Of a stretch of 64,000 bases of DNA, positions 9,401-17,706 are shown piece after piece. The notes under the pieces were generated by a model, which made no database searches, was not told the DNA's origin, and saw only the letters and a list, made by a program, of their open reading frames with translations. Within the stretch, counting starts at the first letter, position 1. Every line of letters starts with the position of its first letter. Made by a program: the position numbers and the translations under genes. Source of the DNA: JAAZNF01 sp964561025 (lineage in GTDB: Bacteria; Myxococcota; B64-G9); assembly GCA_964561025.1 (NCBI GenBank), contig CAZLNM010000007.1, positions 18,018 to 82,017 on the forward strand, written 5' to 3'.

Positions 9401-12400
9401 GCTCGCGATCGTCCCAGGGCACGAAGATGGCCACCTGGAAGGTCATGAACTGGTGATCGCGCACCGCCGTGGCGGTCACTCCGAACCCGCCGCGGTCGGC
9501 TTCGCTCACCGGGATCTCGAGGACCGGGCCGGTCTTCCCCGGCTCCACCCAGCGGGCCTCGGTGCGCCGCCCATCCTTGAAGAACTCCAGCAGCACCTTC
9601 TGCGCCGGCAGGCCCGAGGCCAGCAGCAGGCGCGCCTTCTCGCCCACCTTGACCGCCCCCTTCTCGGGGATGAGCCACAGCGGCACCGGCGGGTTCTGGA
9701 CCTTGCCCGCCACCACCAGATCGCGCTCCGCCTCGCAGTCGCTGCCGAAGTCGTCCTTGGTGAGGTAGCGCAGCCTATACACCCCCGCGGGCAGCGCCGG
9801 CAATGTCAGCGCCGCCTTGCCCTCCTTGTCGTGCTCGAGATCGCCCGCGGCCACCTCCTCGCCGTCCGGGAAGGCGCGCAGCACCGCCTCCGGCCGGTAA
9901 TTGGGCGCCCAGCGCTTGCGGGAGAGATCGCCCGGCGTGCGCACGCCCTGGTTCTTCTTTCCCGGGGGATCGAGCAGCGGCTGATCGGCCGGCGGCACGG
10001 CCTGCTCCGGGGCGCGCAAGCGCAGCAGCCGGTAGCGGCCCTTGCCCGGGGCCGGGTCGCCGTCCAGGTTTGTGCGGCGCACCGTGACCTTGGCCGGGCG
10101 CTGTTCGAGAAGGAAGTTTTCGTCGAGAGCAAAAGACGCCTCCACCGCCGCGAACCCCAGCCGGAAGCCCCGGCTAGCGGTCTGCGTCTCGCCGCCCTCG
10201 TCCGTGACCTCGGCCGAGACGCTGTAGCGGTAGCTCATGCCCTTCTGGCTCTCCGCGAGCCGCTCGTCGGCCTGCGGGGTGAAGCGGATGAGGTACTTGC
10301 CGTTCTCGTCCAGCGTGGCCGTGCCGGTGGCCACCACCTGGCTGCCCGATTGCGGCGAGTTGCCCCACTCGTAGTAGTACCACCACCACGGGTACACCGG
10401 CTCGCGCGTCACCCGGTAGGCGACCTTGCCCGCCGTCACGGGCAGCCCGAAGTAGTAGCGCGCCTCCCCCGTCACCTCGGCCGGCTGGTTCAGCCGCAGG
10501 GCCTTCTCCGCCGGCAGGAGTTTCGTCTCGAAGGTCGGCCGCTTGTACTCCTCGACGCGCACCGCCAGCGCGCCGTTCGCCGAGCTCTGGAGCTGCCACA
10601 TCCCCAGCGGCCGGCCCGCGGGCACGGTGAACTCGCCCGAGGCCGTGCCGTACTCGTTGGTGGTCACCGAGCGGTTCTCCACCACCTGCCAGTTGGGGTC
10701 GCGCAGGGTGACGGACACCGGGACCTTGGCCGCCACCTTCCAGTCGGCCTTCTCCCCGGCGCCCTGGTACACCAGCGCCTTCCACAGCACCTTCTGGCCC
10801 GGCCGGTAGATGCTGCGGTCAGTGAAGAACAACGTCCCCAGCGTGCGCGGCTGCCGGTACGGCCGGTAGAAGTACAGCGCGTTGGGATCCACCGCCAGGT
10901 CCTCGCCGCGCTGCGCCACCACGAAGTAGTTGCGATCGCTGGTGCGCAGAAAGCCCACCATGCCCTTGTCGTCGCTGGTCTTCTCCTCGGCCAGGGTGTG
11001 CTTGGTCTTCCAGTCGAACTGGTACAGCGACACCTTCGCCCCGGCCGCCGGCAGGCCGCTCGCCCCCTCGAACACCGTCACCTGCGCCCAGTTCTCGTCC
11101 TGGCGCGTGGTAAGAGCGAGATCGCTCACCACGTGGTGCAGGGCGGTGAGCTGGTTGTCGTTCTTTTCGAAATTCTTTCGCCCCGAGGCCACGATCACGT
11201 ACAGGCCCTTGCGGGTGATGGGCGGCACGATCTGGGTGTGGTGCATGCGGAAGTCCTGCGTCTGCGGCAGCGGCGCGCTCCACTCGTAGTCCGCCTTGCG
11301 CGACATCAGGGCCGCGATCTCGCGGTAGTTGGGCAGGAGCTGGTAGTCGTCCGAGGCCGCGATGTGCTTGTAGAGGTCCATGCGGTAGGCGCGGAAGAAC
11401 ACCTCCGGCAAGTTCTTGGCGTTGATGCCGATGGAGCGCTTGCCGGGGAGATCGGCCGCCATGCCCTCGATGTTGAAGGCCGGCATCTCGATCGACGCCG
11501 CGGTGTGCGCGCAGCGCTGGCCGCCCGGGCTGTCCGGGTAGGCCCTGGCGCCCTCCTTGGCGATGCGGTGGGCGTCCACCAGCGCGTCCGGCCGGTCCTC
11601 CGCCTGCACGAACTCCGCCAGCAGGGCCATGCCCATGGCCCACCACGGCTTGTCGCGCATGGCCGAAAGCCGCTCCTCCAGGTCCTTCTTGATGCGGGCG
11701 CGGTCCGCGGCCTGGGTGAAGCTCCCGTGCAGGCGCTCGAGCCGGGTGAGCCGGGCGTCGAAGGCCGCCTCGCGCGCGCCCTTGCCCGCGTGGAAGCGCT
11801 CGAGGTCGTCGAGCACGGCGCAGACCTTTTCGAGCGGGTGCACATTGGGATCGGAGAGCCGGGTCGCCGAAAGATCGCCGCCGAGGAGCCGCTCCAGCGG
11901 CAGGGCGAAGATCTCGTTGCTCTGCTCCGGCCGCCACCCCTGCGTGTCGGCCAAGAGATCGACCAAGAGGTGCGTCACCGTGTCGCGCAGGCTCGAGCGC
12001 ACCTCCTTGGGGTAGTTGCCCAGTTGGAGGTAGTTCCCCAGCATGCCAGGCTCGATCTCGGAAAGCTGCTCCCGCTGCTTCCACACCTCGAGGTAGGCGC
12101 GCAGCGCCTCCCCGTAGATCTGCCCCATGGTCCAGGCCTTGAGGTCCACCGCCTGCGAGGACTCCACCTTCTCGCGCCGCTGGATCTCCCAGGAGTAGGC
12201 CCGCCCGTAGGTGGTGAGCGCGGCGCCGTAGAAGAGATTCAGCGCGGTGCGGGAGAGCAGGTCCTCGGGCCAGGGCTGCTCCTTGAGGAAGCGCACCGCG
12301 GTCTCGTAGCCGTGCAGCCCGATGCGCAGTTGCACCCAGCGGATCAGCGTGCGCGTCCAGGCCTCGGAGTCCTTCTTTGACTTCGCGCCCTCCAGGAGGT

Positions 12401-12689
12401 CCTCGATGCGCTTGCTGGCCTGCTCGAACTTCTGCTCGCCGACGAGCTTCTCGACCTCGGCCCAGCCCTCGGGCTCCTTGCCCACCCACTTCACCAGCGG
12501 GAGCGGCTGCGCCGGCGGCTCGGGCTGCGCTGTCACCGCGGGCCCCTCCGGCCCCGTGGCGGGAGGAATCGCGGCATCCATGACCGGCGGCGGCGCGCTC
12601 CGTCCCTGGTCGTCACAGCTCGCCCCCAGACTGAAAGCGATGAGCAACGAGAGCCCTCCCAACAGAATGATCCGAGTCCGTTCGAGCAT
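6474..12689 (-). CDS. Alpha-2-macroglobulin family lipoprotein (large COG2373-type)
   Basis: This encodes 2,071 residues. The signal peptide ends LGASC with the lipidated Cys at 25, followed by Asp-Asp; Asp at +2 would mean inner-membrane retention under E. coli rules. In order: an N-terminal helical extension of about 600 residues, an MG2-type strand segment starting at IYRPGQK (about 625), further macroglobulin-like domains, an Ala/Pro/Glu-rich insert (about 1210-1290) suggesting a bait-like region, the A2M core segment NFAETAFFFPHLLTD and FTVPDS (about 1300-1345), and a thioester domain with CVEQ at 1533-1536. Here Glu precedes the Cys where Gly is usual. The C-terminal segment is receptor-domain-like and ends SAGHVLTVQ. 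Bacterial homologues trap proteases and are often paired with PBP1c, but no pbpC is adjacent here. GGAGGG precedes the ATG. Palindrome copies lie on both sides of the gene. Confidence 0.93.
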   Translation of the reverse strand: MLERTRIILLGGLSLLIAFSLGASCDDQGRSAPPPVMDAAIPPATGPEGPAVTAQPEPPAQPLPLVKWVGKEPEGWAEVEKLVGEQKFEQASKRIEDLLEGAKSKKDSEAWTRTLIRWVQLRIGLHGYETAVRFLKEQPWPEDLLSRTALNLFYGAALTTYGRAYSWEIQRREKVESSQAVDLKAWTMGQIYGEALRAYLEVWKQREQLSEIEPGMLGNYLQLGNYPKEVRSSLRDTVTHLLVDLLADTQGWRPEQSNEIFALPLERLLGGDLSATRLSDPNVHPLEKVCAVLDDLERFHAGKGAREAAFDARLTRLERLHGSFTQAADRARIKKDLEERLSAMRDKPWWAMGMALLAEFVQAEDRPDALVDAHRIAKEGARAYPDSPGGQRCAHTAASIEMPAFNIEGMAADLPGKRSIGINAKNLPEVFFRAYRMDLYKHIAASDDYQLLPNYREIAALMSRKADYEWSAPLPQTQDFRMHHTQIVPPITRKGLYVIVASGRKNFEKNDNQLTALHHVVSDLALTTRQDENWAQVTVFEGASGLPAAGAKVSLYQFDWKTKHTLAEEKTSDDKGMVGFLRTSDRNYFVVAQRGEDLAVDPNALYFYRPYRQPRTLGTLFFTDRSIYRPGQKVLWKALVYQGAGEKADWKVAAKVPVSVTLRDPNWQVVENRSVTTNEYGTASGEFTVPAGRPLGMWQLQSSANGALAVRVEEYKRPTFETKLLPAEKALRLNQPAEVTGEARYYFGLPVTAGKVAYRVTREPVYPWWWYYYEWGNSPQSGSQVVATGTATLDENGKYLIRFTPQADERLAESQKGMSYRYSVSAEVTDEGGETQTASRGFRLGFAAVEASFALDENFLLEQRPAKVTVRRTNLDGDPAPGKGRYRLLRLRAPEQAVPPADQPLLDPPGKKNQGVRTPGDLSRKRWAPNYRPEAVLRAFPDGEEVAAGDLEHDKEGKAALTLPALPAGVYRLRYLTKDDFGSDCEAERDLVVAGKVQNPPVPLWLIPEKGAVKVGEKARLLLASGLPAQKVLLEFFKDGRRTEARWVEPGKTGPVLEIPVSEADRGGFGVTATAVRDHQFMTFQVAIFVPWDDRELKLDFITFRDKLRPGQKETWTVKVTGPAGRDKAVAAAEILAYMYDRSLDVFAPHSPQSPMSLWPYRAGIPWMRGTLGAAHVQWMECKGFNHPPAYPSLLPDRLAFLSGYGIGGMGSRHRHRALKGFGGAVRGDALADEEVAEASTAQPAAAPPAPAKMKREAAAEPDGDKSAPAENKPAGLLSQEARGEGAGGEAQAQAPVQMRQNFAETAFFFPHLLTDADGTARIEFTVPDSVTSYQVWVHAVTRELMSGSVNKQTESLKELMVRPYLPRFLREADQASLKVAVNNAAEKDLSGNLQFDIVDPATEKSVAADFGLKPADLNKPFSVKAKGSTTLEFAIRTPARVGTVAFKVMARAGDVGDGEIRPIPVLPGRMHLVQSRFVTLRDKVRREMKFPDMQKGDDPSLIHEQLVLTLDAQLFYGVLSALPYLVNYPYECVEQTLNRFLSTGILTSLYKDYPAVERMAKEFSRKRKTRLETFDAPDPNRKMALEETPWLIQAKGGDVEDVALLNVLDPDVARAQRASALSKLEKMQTSSGGFPWFPGGPPSPWMTLYLLHGFSKALEFGVEVPKGMVQRAWAYTHRHYLDEVLRDMRRHDCCWEFVTFINYVLSNFPDSSWSGNVFTDDERKDMLDFSFKHWKRHSPLLKGYLSLTLKRMDREKDARLVFESVMDSAKEAEDQGVFWAPEDRGWLWYNDTIESHAFALRVLMELMPENQKQDGLVMWLFLNKKLNHWKSTRATAEVIYSLAKYLKKTGALSVREEATVTFGGKARKFVFEPDKYTGKKNQIVIPGPEVDPKTCASTVVEKDSKGVMFASVTWHFSTEKLPEEGRGDYLTAERKYFKRVKSGREVTLEPLAEGAAVKVGDEVEVQISITSKHPMEYVHLRDPRGAGFEPTSQVSRHRWEYGLYWYEEIRDSGTNFFFEHLPQGQYTFRYRIRAATAGTFKVSPATLQPMYAPEFAAYSAGHVLTVQPAE

Positions 12690-12731
12690 GATTCCCTCCG
12701 TGGCGCGGCCTCCGGCCGCAGAAAAGTTTGT

Positions 12732-12773
12732 CGCGCGCGAAGGCGCGGGCGCCCAGGACCCCGCGTTCGCGTG
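12732..12773. repeat. Dispersed intergenic palindrome, copy F
   Basis: A more diverged copy: arms CGCGCGAAGGCGCGGG and CCCCGCGTTCGCGTG around GCGCCCAGGA. It lies about 43 bp upstream of the alpha-2-macroglobulin ATG, and its long axis has the same sense relative to that gene as copies B and C have to theirs. Confidence 0.55.
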
Positions 12774-12850
12774 GTGAGAGGTGTTGCGATGGCGCGATCC
12801 CGTCTCATCGGTGTCGGCTCTCCGGCACCCCCTGCCGACGGGCGCGTTTG

Positions 12851-12890
12851 GGAAAAGTTCTTCCCGGGCGGGGAAAACCCGTTCCCCGCC
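12851..12890 (-). terminator. Double hairpin downstream of the araM-type gene
   Basis: A perfect 9 bp stem, GGCGGGGAA (12867-12875) with TTCCCCGCC (12882-12890), is followed on the minus strand by a second small hairpin, GGGAA/TTCCC (12851-12866). There is no long T run, so it is a weaker candidate than the terminators at 27849 and 34135. It lies about 40 bp past the stop at 12928. Confidence 0.4.
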
Positions 12891-12927
12891 GGTAGGATAG
12901 ACATCGTTATTGTCAGACGGATCGGTT

Positions 12928-14313
12928 TCAGGAATTCACCCCGGCTCTTTCGAGCACCCTGTCCGCAACAAACTCGAGGACCCCGAGCTCGTCCGCCAGA
13001 TCCAGCACCGTAAAACGCCCGCGGATCTGGTGCGCCGACCGCAGGCTGCGCCGGGCGTGCTCGGGAGTGAGCCCGAGAGAGCGCACCGTGAGCGGCGCCC
13101 CGGCGGCCTGGAGGATCTCCCGGATGCGCTGCGCCGGCCGCAGCACCTCGCCCAGCTCATGCCACAGGTCTTTCCAACCTTCGCGCACGCGCGAAAGCTC
13201 GGCGCGCAGCGCATCGGAAGAGAGCAGCTTCTTCTGCCACTCGGCCCACACCTCGTCGGGTTGCTCGGGGTGCGCGGCCCGGCAGCGGCGCTCGAGCCCT
13301 CCTCGATCCGGCCGTGCGGCCAGCAGGCGCTCCACGTCGATGGCGCCGGGGTCGAGCGCGGCGAGCTCCTGGTACAACGACGCCGAAATCAGCGTGCACA
13401 CGCCCACCTGCGCGCCGTGGAGGCCCTCGACGCGGCCCTCGGCGCCCGCCGTCATGTCCCAGTGGTGCGAGAGCAGGTGCTCGCCGCCCGAGGCCGGGGC
13501 CGACGAGCCCGCCAGCGTCATGGAGATGCCCGAGAGCAGGAGCGCCTCGGCGAGCACGGCCAGCGCGGCCGGATCGGCCCGCCCGATGCCCTCGGCGACC
13601 TCGGCCGCGCGGGCCTCGGCCGAGAGCACCACCCGCTCCGGCACCCGGCAGTACGCCGAGCGCCCCAGCCATCCACCCAGGCGGAAGTCCGCGGTGGAGG
13701 TGGGCTTGGACTCGAGGTCGCCGAGCCCGGCGCGGATGAGCTCGATGGGGGCGCGGGCCAGGATGTCCAGGTCGGCCACCACCGCTGACGGCGGCGGGCA
13801 GTCCACGGTGCGCTTCACGCCTCCCAGCATGACCGCGGCCAGCGCCGAGGTGTAGCCGTTCATGGATGGCGCGGTGGGGACGCACAGGTAGGGGATGCCG
13901 GCCCGGTGCGAGGAGAGCTTGCACAGGTCGTTGACGGTGCCCGCGCCGACCGCCACCGCCAGGGCCTGGCCCGCCAGCGCGCTCTCGACGAGCCGCAGGG
14001 TCGCCTCGTCGGCGTGCGGCCGGCCGCCCGCGCCGTCCGGGACCAGCACCCGCCGCACCGAGAAGCCCTCGGCTTCGAGCAGCCTTGCCGCGCGCTCCCC
14101 GGCCACCTCGCGGGTGTTACGATCGAAGACCACCGCCACCGGCCCCGCCGGGGAGAACCCGCGCGCGAGACGCGAAAGCTCGCCGAGGACTCCTCTCCCC
14201 AGCACGATCTCCCGGATGGGGACGGCGTGTGTCCGGCCGCAGGCGCAGCGAAGCTCAAAGCCGCACAGCGCCTCCAGCCGGTCGGGGACCGCGGGCGCGT
14301 CACTCGCCGACAC
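12928..14313 (-). CDS. araM: sn-Glycerol-1-phosphate dehydrogenase (AraM/EgsA family)
   Basis: This 461-residue member of the iron-containing alcohol dehydrogenase superfamily reduces dihydroxyacetone phosphate to sn-glycerol-1-phosphate using NAD(P)H. Visible signs are VVFDRNTREVAGE near the N-terminus, the nucleotide-loop segment GAGTVNDLCK, PTAPSMNGYTS, DLESKPTSTADF, and the metal site SSAPASGGEHLLSHHWDM with its histidines. A short CACGRTH segment precedes the Rossmann part. The chosen start is a GTG at 14313 whose codon overlaps the last codons of the upstream lipoprotein gene (GTGTCGGCGAGTGA), which implies translational coupling; no strong Shine-Dalgarno is present. A long open frame continues upstream of this start but reads antisense to other genes and is not coding. 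In bacteria the product can feed archaeal-stereochemistry or heptaprenylglyceryl lipids; which applies here is unknown. Confidence 0.88.
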   Translation of the reverse strand: MSASDAPAVPDRLEALCGFELRCACGRTHAVPIREIVLGRGVLGELSRLARGFSPAGPVAVVFDRNTREVAGERAARLLEAEGFSVRRVLVPDGAGGRPHADEATLRLVESALAGQALAVAVGAGTVNDLCKLSSHRAGIPYLCVPTAPSMNGYTSALAAVMLGGVKRTVDCPPPSAVVADLDILARAPIELIRAGLGDLESKPTSTADFRLGGWLGRSAYCRVPERVVLSAEARAAEVAEGIGRADPAALAVLAEALLLSGISMTLAGSSAPASGGEHLLSHHWDMTAGAEGRVEGLHGAQVGVCTLISASLYQELAALDPGAIDVERLLAARPDRGGLERRCRAAHPEQPDEVWAEWQKKLLSSDALRAELSRVREGWKDLWHELGEVLRPAQRIREILQAAGAPLTVRSLGLTPEHARRSLRSAHQIRGRFTVLDLADELGVLEFVADRVLERAGVNS

Positions 14314-14716
14314 AGAACTTCTCCAGCACCCCGGTCTCGGTGCCGAGGAACAGCGGGATCTCCTGGCAGGAGGGCATCTCCTTGGGGCAGTCGGCGTCCT
14401 CGCGGCAGCGCTTGTGGCACATCCGGTCGCCGGCGGCCTTGCACTGGTCGGAGAAGTTGTTCTTGCAGAAGTACGAGTCCCAGCACACGAAGCCCTCGCG
14501 ACAGCCGCCCTTCTTGTAGTTGCACTCGCCCTTGCTACGGCGCTCTTGCTCGGCCTGCGCCGCGGCCAGGGCCTCGCGGCGTTCCTGTTCGGCCTGGGCG
14601 GCCTCCTCGACCGCGGCCAGCACCGCCGGGTCGTAGGCGCTCTGCGGGATCTCCTGGCGCTTGGCGCAACAGGCCAACGACACAACACAGAGAAGAAGGG
14701 CGATCCGCGTCGACAT
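14300..14716 (-). CDS. Small Cys-rich lipoprotein-like protein
   Basis: This encodes 138 residues. The start is the ATG at 14716, giving MSTRIALLLC and then SLACC. The latter is a lipobox-like site (Cys16) although the -3 residue is Ser rather than Leu. A frame open further upstream lacks a signal sequence. Residues 28-60 are an Ala/Glu/Gln-rich helix with two near copies of AQAEQERR, likely a short coiled coil. The C-terminal half has about ten cysteines in a small disulfide-rich fold. The family is unrecognised. The 3' end overlaps the start of the glycerol-1-phosphate dehydrogenase gene by 14 nt, so the two are probably cotranscribed, but no functional link is evident. Confidence 0.75.
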   Translation of the reverse strand: MSTRIALLLCVVSLACCAKRQEIPQSAYDPAVLAAVEEAAQAEQERREALAAAQAEQERRSKGECNYKKGGCREGFVCWDSYFCKNNFSDQCKAAGDRMCHKRCREDADCPKEMPSCQEIPLFLGTETGVLEKFCVGE

Positions 14717-14817
14717 GATAGACCCCCGGATCGAGAGTGCGGGGCAAGCATGCCAGAGAAGCCCCCCCCGTGCAAATCCACCCCCGGCCCGCAAGGGAAA
14801 AAAAGCCTCGGCGAAAG

Positions 14818-14846
14818 TTGACAAGCCAGGAGTTTTGCCCTAGTGT
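14818..14846 (+). promoter_or_regulatory. Sigma70-type promoter for the gene at 14929
   Basis: A consensus TTGACA (14818-14823), 17 bp and TAGTGT (14841-14846). Transcription should begin near 14853, leaving a leader of about 75 nt with an AAAAGGAG ribosome site. This is the best -35 match in the window. Confidence 0.7.
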
Positions 14847-14928
14847 GCGCTGGATTTTGGGACATTCCCGATGGGAGGACGGTCGCGGTTTTCAAAGGGT
14901 AGAGCAATAACCAGAAAAGGAGAAGACG

Positions 14929-15840
14929 ATGAAAAAGGTATTGGTTCTCGGCATGGCGCTGGCGATGATCCTCGGCCTCGGCGTGGTGCTCATGCACTGC
15001 GGCAGCAGTGACAGCATGAAGGCCTGCACCACGGACACCTGCGGCACCAAGGTGTGCGGCACCTACCAGGAGAACGGCAAGGATTGCTACTGCGGCACCA
15101 ACAAGGGCGACTGCACGGACGGCCTCATCTGCAACACCGCCGGCGCCTGCGTGGAGCCCTGCTGCAACCAGCAGGCGGGCTTCATCGACATCGAGGGCAT
15201 CACCCTGGCCATCGACCAGACTCCGGTGTCCGTAGCCGTGGCCCCCATCTCCCCGATGGACGCGCTCATGAACCCCAACCCCACCAAGCTCGCCGACCTC
15301 GAGTCCGGCGCCGATGGCAAGTTCGGCCCCACCGCCTGCTTCGACACCTCCGCCGTGCAGCTCGGCCTGGTGGTGCTGGCCGACGACAAGGGCTGGGACG
15401 GCACCGCCGGCAACTTCTTCCCCACCGGCACCGGCGTGAAGGGCTGGACCACCGACATGTCCACTCACAATTGCATCGACGGCGCCAAGGTGTTCGTGGT
15501 GCCCAACACCCTCGTGGCCGGCATGGCCGCCGTGCCGGGCTTCGACGCCGCCAACAAGGGCTTCGCCATGGGCTTCGTGGTGGACGCGGCCGGCCAGCCC
15601 ATCGCCGGCGCCAAGGTGGTCAAGAAGAGCGACGGCGCCAACGTGGCCCTCTACCCCAACCCGACCTTCACCGACTTCGGCGTCGCCGGCACCTCGGCCA
15701 CCGGCATCTACGTGATCACGGATCTCCCCAGCTCGCCCTACACCATCACCGTGCAGGCCACCGGGCACACCTTCAACGATCACCAGGCGGGCCTGAAGGG
15801 CGGCTTCTGCTTCTTCCTGATCATCCAGGCCAACGAGTAG
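14929..15840 (+). CDS. Exported Cys-rich protein with carboxypeptidase-regulatory-like domain
   Basis: This encodes 303 residues with an ideal AAAAGGAG eight bases before the ATG. The hydrophobic signal ends LMHC at Cys24 followed by GSS. The His before the Cys makes the lipobox non-canonical, but the setting matches its lipoprotein neighbours. Residues 30-70 hold a cluster of about ten cysteines. The middle (75-215) is a domain with few cysteines. Residues 220-290 resemble a CarboxypepD_reg/CNA-B-like beta-sandwich, with GFVVDAAGQPIAGAKV and GIYVITDLPSSPYTITVQATG. Such domains are usually structural. No catalytic motif is visible. The gene is monocistronic: it has its own promoter and is followed by a hairpin terminator. 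Confidence 0.8.
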   Translation: MKKVLVLGMALAMILGLGVVLMHCGSSDSMKACTTDTCGTKVCGTYQENGKDCYCGTNKGDCTDGLICNTAGACVEPCCNQQAGFIDIEGITLAIDQTPVSVAVAPISPMDALMNPNPTKLADLESGADGKFGPTACFDTSAVQLGLVVLADDKGWDGTAGNFFPTGTGVKGWTTDMSTHNCIDGAKVFVVPNTLVAGMAAVPGFDAANKGFAMGFVVDAAGQPIAGAKVVKKSDGANVALYPNPTFTDFGVAGTSATGIYVITDLPSSPYTITVQATGHTFNDHQAGLKGGFCFFLIIQANE

Positions 15841-15866
15841 TCGAGCGCGTTTGAGCGGCACCCGAC

Positions 15867-15898
15867 GGCGCGGGCCACGACCTGACCCGCGCCGTTTT
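15867..15898 (+). terminator. Factor-independent terminator after the 14929 gene
   Basis: GGCGCGGG (15867-15874) pairs with CCCGCGCC (15886-15893) and is followed by G and four T residues. It starts 26 bp beyond the stop codon. Confidence 0.6.
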
Positions 15899-16012
15899 AC
15901 TATTGAGACCCGTCGAAAGACATGCTCCGAGCGGGAAATCACTGTCTCTGGCGCGACCGAGCACAACAGCGCACCGGTCCAGCGCCGGGTTGCCGCATCC
16001 TTCGGATGTCTC

Positions 16013-16055
16013 GCCGCGCGAACGCGGGGCCAGAAGAGCCGGCGCGTTCGCGCGC
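16013..16055. repeat. Dispersed intergenic palindrome, copy C
   Basis: The arms CGCGCGAACGCG and CGCGTTCGCGCG are fully complementary around GGGCCAGAAGAGCCGG. It is nearly identical to the reverse complement of copy B at 58967. It lies 30 bp upstream of the FadL start and in the same sense. Confidence 0.7.
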
Positions 16056-16085
16056 AACCGATCAACCGGACGCAAGGAGGGATTC

Positions 16086-17528
16086 ATGAGGACGTGGGTT
16101 CGACTTCCGATTCTGGCACTCGCCGCAATCGCGCTCTCGGCCGCGCCGGCGCTGGCCGGCGGTTTCCTCATCTACGAGCACAACGGCTCGGCCACCGGCA
16201 TGTGCGGCGCCCGGGCCGGCATCGCCGACGATCCCAGCTCCATGTACTACAACCCGGCGGCCATCACCGAGCTCCCCGGCCTGCAGCTCCAGCTCGGGGT
16301 CACCGGCATCGTGGCCTACACCAGCTACGAGGGCGCGGGCAACCCCACCCCGCCGCGCACGGTGAACACCTTCGACGCGAACGGCAACCCCATCGTAAAA
16401 GAGATCAACGACGGCACGGGCAAGTTCGACGCCAAGGTCCACGGCTTCAACCCCATCCATCTGTACGCCACCTACCGCATCGGCGAGACCGGGCTGACCG
16501 CCGGCTTCGGGCTGAACAACCCGTTCGGGCTGGGGACGTTCTGGCCGGGCGAGTGGGACGGGCGCTTCATCGCCACCGAGACCGATCTTAAGACCTTCTT
16601 CTCGAACCCCGTGCTGGCGGTCGATCTCGCCAAGATGCTGGGCTTCAAGGACAAGTTCAAGCTGTCGCTGGCCGCGGGCTACATGTTCGTGTACGGCCAG
16701 GCGCACCTGCAGAAGCGCCTCGACCTCACCGTGGTGCAGACCTTCAGCCGCGGTCAGATCATGGATCCCTGGGGCGAGATGGCCATGACCGGCAGCGGCA
16801 TCGGCCACGGCTGGAACCTGGCGCTGTACGCGGAGCTCCCCGAGCTTGTCGGCTTCGGCTTCTCCATCCGCGGCGGCTTCAACGAGAAGGGCCGGCTCAA
16901 CGTCCCCTTCTCGGGCGACGCCAAGTTCAGCTTCAGCGACCCCCGCATCCGGCAGTTCTTGTCGGACAGCCTGGGCCAGACCTTCCCGGCGGGGAACAAG
17001 ACCACCGGCGACGTGACCATCAAGCTGCCGCTGCACTTCAACACCGGCATCTCGTACCTCGGCGTGCCGGGCCTCAAAGTAGGCCTCGACTTCTACGTGG
17101 CCTTCTTCCAGAGCTACGACCAGCTCAACATCTCCTTTGCCTGCTACGAGAAGGGAGATTGCACCGCGCTGGCCCCGGTGAAGCTCGACAAGAACTGGGG
17201 CACAAGCTGGCAGGTGTCCATCGGGGCGGAGTACATGCTGTTCGATTACCTGCCCATCCGGGCGGGCTACGGCTCGGTGTTCTCGCCGGTGCCCAAGGAC
17301 ACCTACGACCCCTCGCTCCCCGACGGCCGGCGCGACCTCATCACGGTCGGCACCGGCTACCACGCCAAATCCTGGAAGGTCGACGTCGGCTACATGCTGG
17401 CCATCTGGCAGGGCGACAAGGACAACCTGGTGGGCTCCGGCGACGGGCTCAACCCCGAGGGCCGGGCCAACGGGCACTACCAGACCGCCTCCCACCTCCT
17501 CGGCCTCACCTTCACCGGCGCGTTCTGA
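16086..17528 (+). CDS. FadL/TodX-family outer-membrane hydrophobic-compound transporter
   Basis: This encodes 480 residues and starts at the ATG preceded by AAGGAGGGA. A 24-residue signal peptide ends APALA. The mature N-terminus GGFLIYEHNGSATGMCGARA and the NPAAI segment are the OMPP1/FadL/TodX signature of the plug region. The rest alternates amphipathic strands typical of a 14-stranded barrel and ends SHLLGLTFTGAF with a C-terminal Phe, as expected for BAM-dependent insertion. Members carry long-chain fatty acids or other hydrophobic molecules across the outer membrane; the substrate cannot be read from sequence. Palindrome copies lie on both sides. No fatty-acid oxidation genes are nearby. 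Confidence 0.92.
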   Translation: MRTWVRLPILALAAIALSAAPALAGGFLIYEHNGSATGMCGARAGIADDPSSMYYNPAAITELPGLQLQLGVTGIVAYTSYEGAGNPTPPRTVNTFDANGNPIVKEINDGTGKFDAKVHGFNPIHLYATYRIGETGLTAGFGLNNPFGLGTFWPGEWDGRFIATETDLKTFFSNPVLAVDLAKMLGFKDKFKLSLAAGYMFVYGQAHLQKRLDLTVVQTFSRGQIMDPWGEMAMTGSGIGHGWNLALYAELPELVGFGFSIRGGFNEKGRLNVPFSGDAKFSFSDPRIRQFLSDSLGQTFPAGNKTTGDVTIKLPLHFNTGISYLGVPGLKVGLDFYVAFFQSYDQLNISFACYEKGDCTALAPVKLDKNWGTSWQVSIGAEYMLFDYLPIRAGYGSVFSPVPKDTYDPSLPDGRRDLITVGTGYHAKSWKVDVGYMLAIWQGDKDNLVGSGDGLNPEGRANGHYQTASHLLGLTFTGAF

Positions 17529-17647
17529 GAGCCCGGCCCCCGGACAAGCCATCGGCTCTCGGTAGAGCCAATCCACGACCGGGCGACATCGCGGGGGTCC
17601 CCGGCGAGCGATCGATCGTATTTCCCTGGAAGACCAGCTTTGTGAGA

Positions 17648-17706
17648 GAAAACATTCTGGCGCGACCGACCGCGGGGCCCACGAAGCCAGCGCGGGCGGG
17701 CGCGCG
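17648..17706. repeat. Dispersed intergenic palindrome, copy D, in a 303 bp gap
   Basis: A left flank GAAAACATTCTGG leads into arms GCGCGACCGACCGCG and CGCGGGCGGGCGCGC around GGGCCCACGAAGCCAG. The flank and arm type are shared with copy E (56708). The whole gap 17529-17831 contains this repeat, a small hairpin GGCTCT/AGAGCC just past the FadL gene, a promoter at 17795 and no convincing gene. Confidence 0.65.

Noticed and set aside
8178..12380. A 1,400-codon open frame on the plus strand
   Set aside because: It is exactly antisense to the alpha-2-macroglobulin gene, rich in Arg/His/Leu without any motif, and a product of high GC third positions.
14314..16065. Upstream continuation of the araM frame on the minus strand
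   Set aside because: It runs antisense to the 14929 gene and through non-coding repeats; the coding start is the coupled GTG at 14313.
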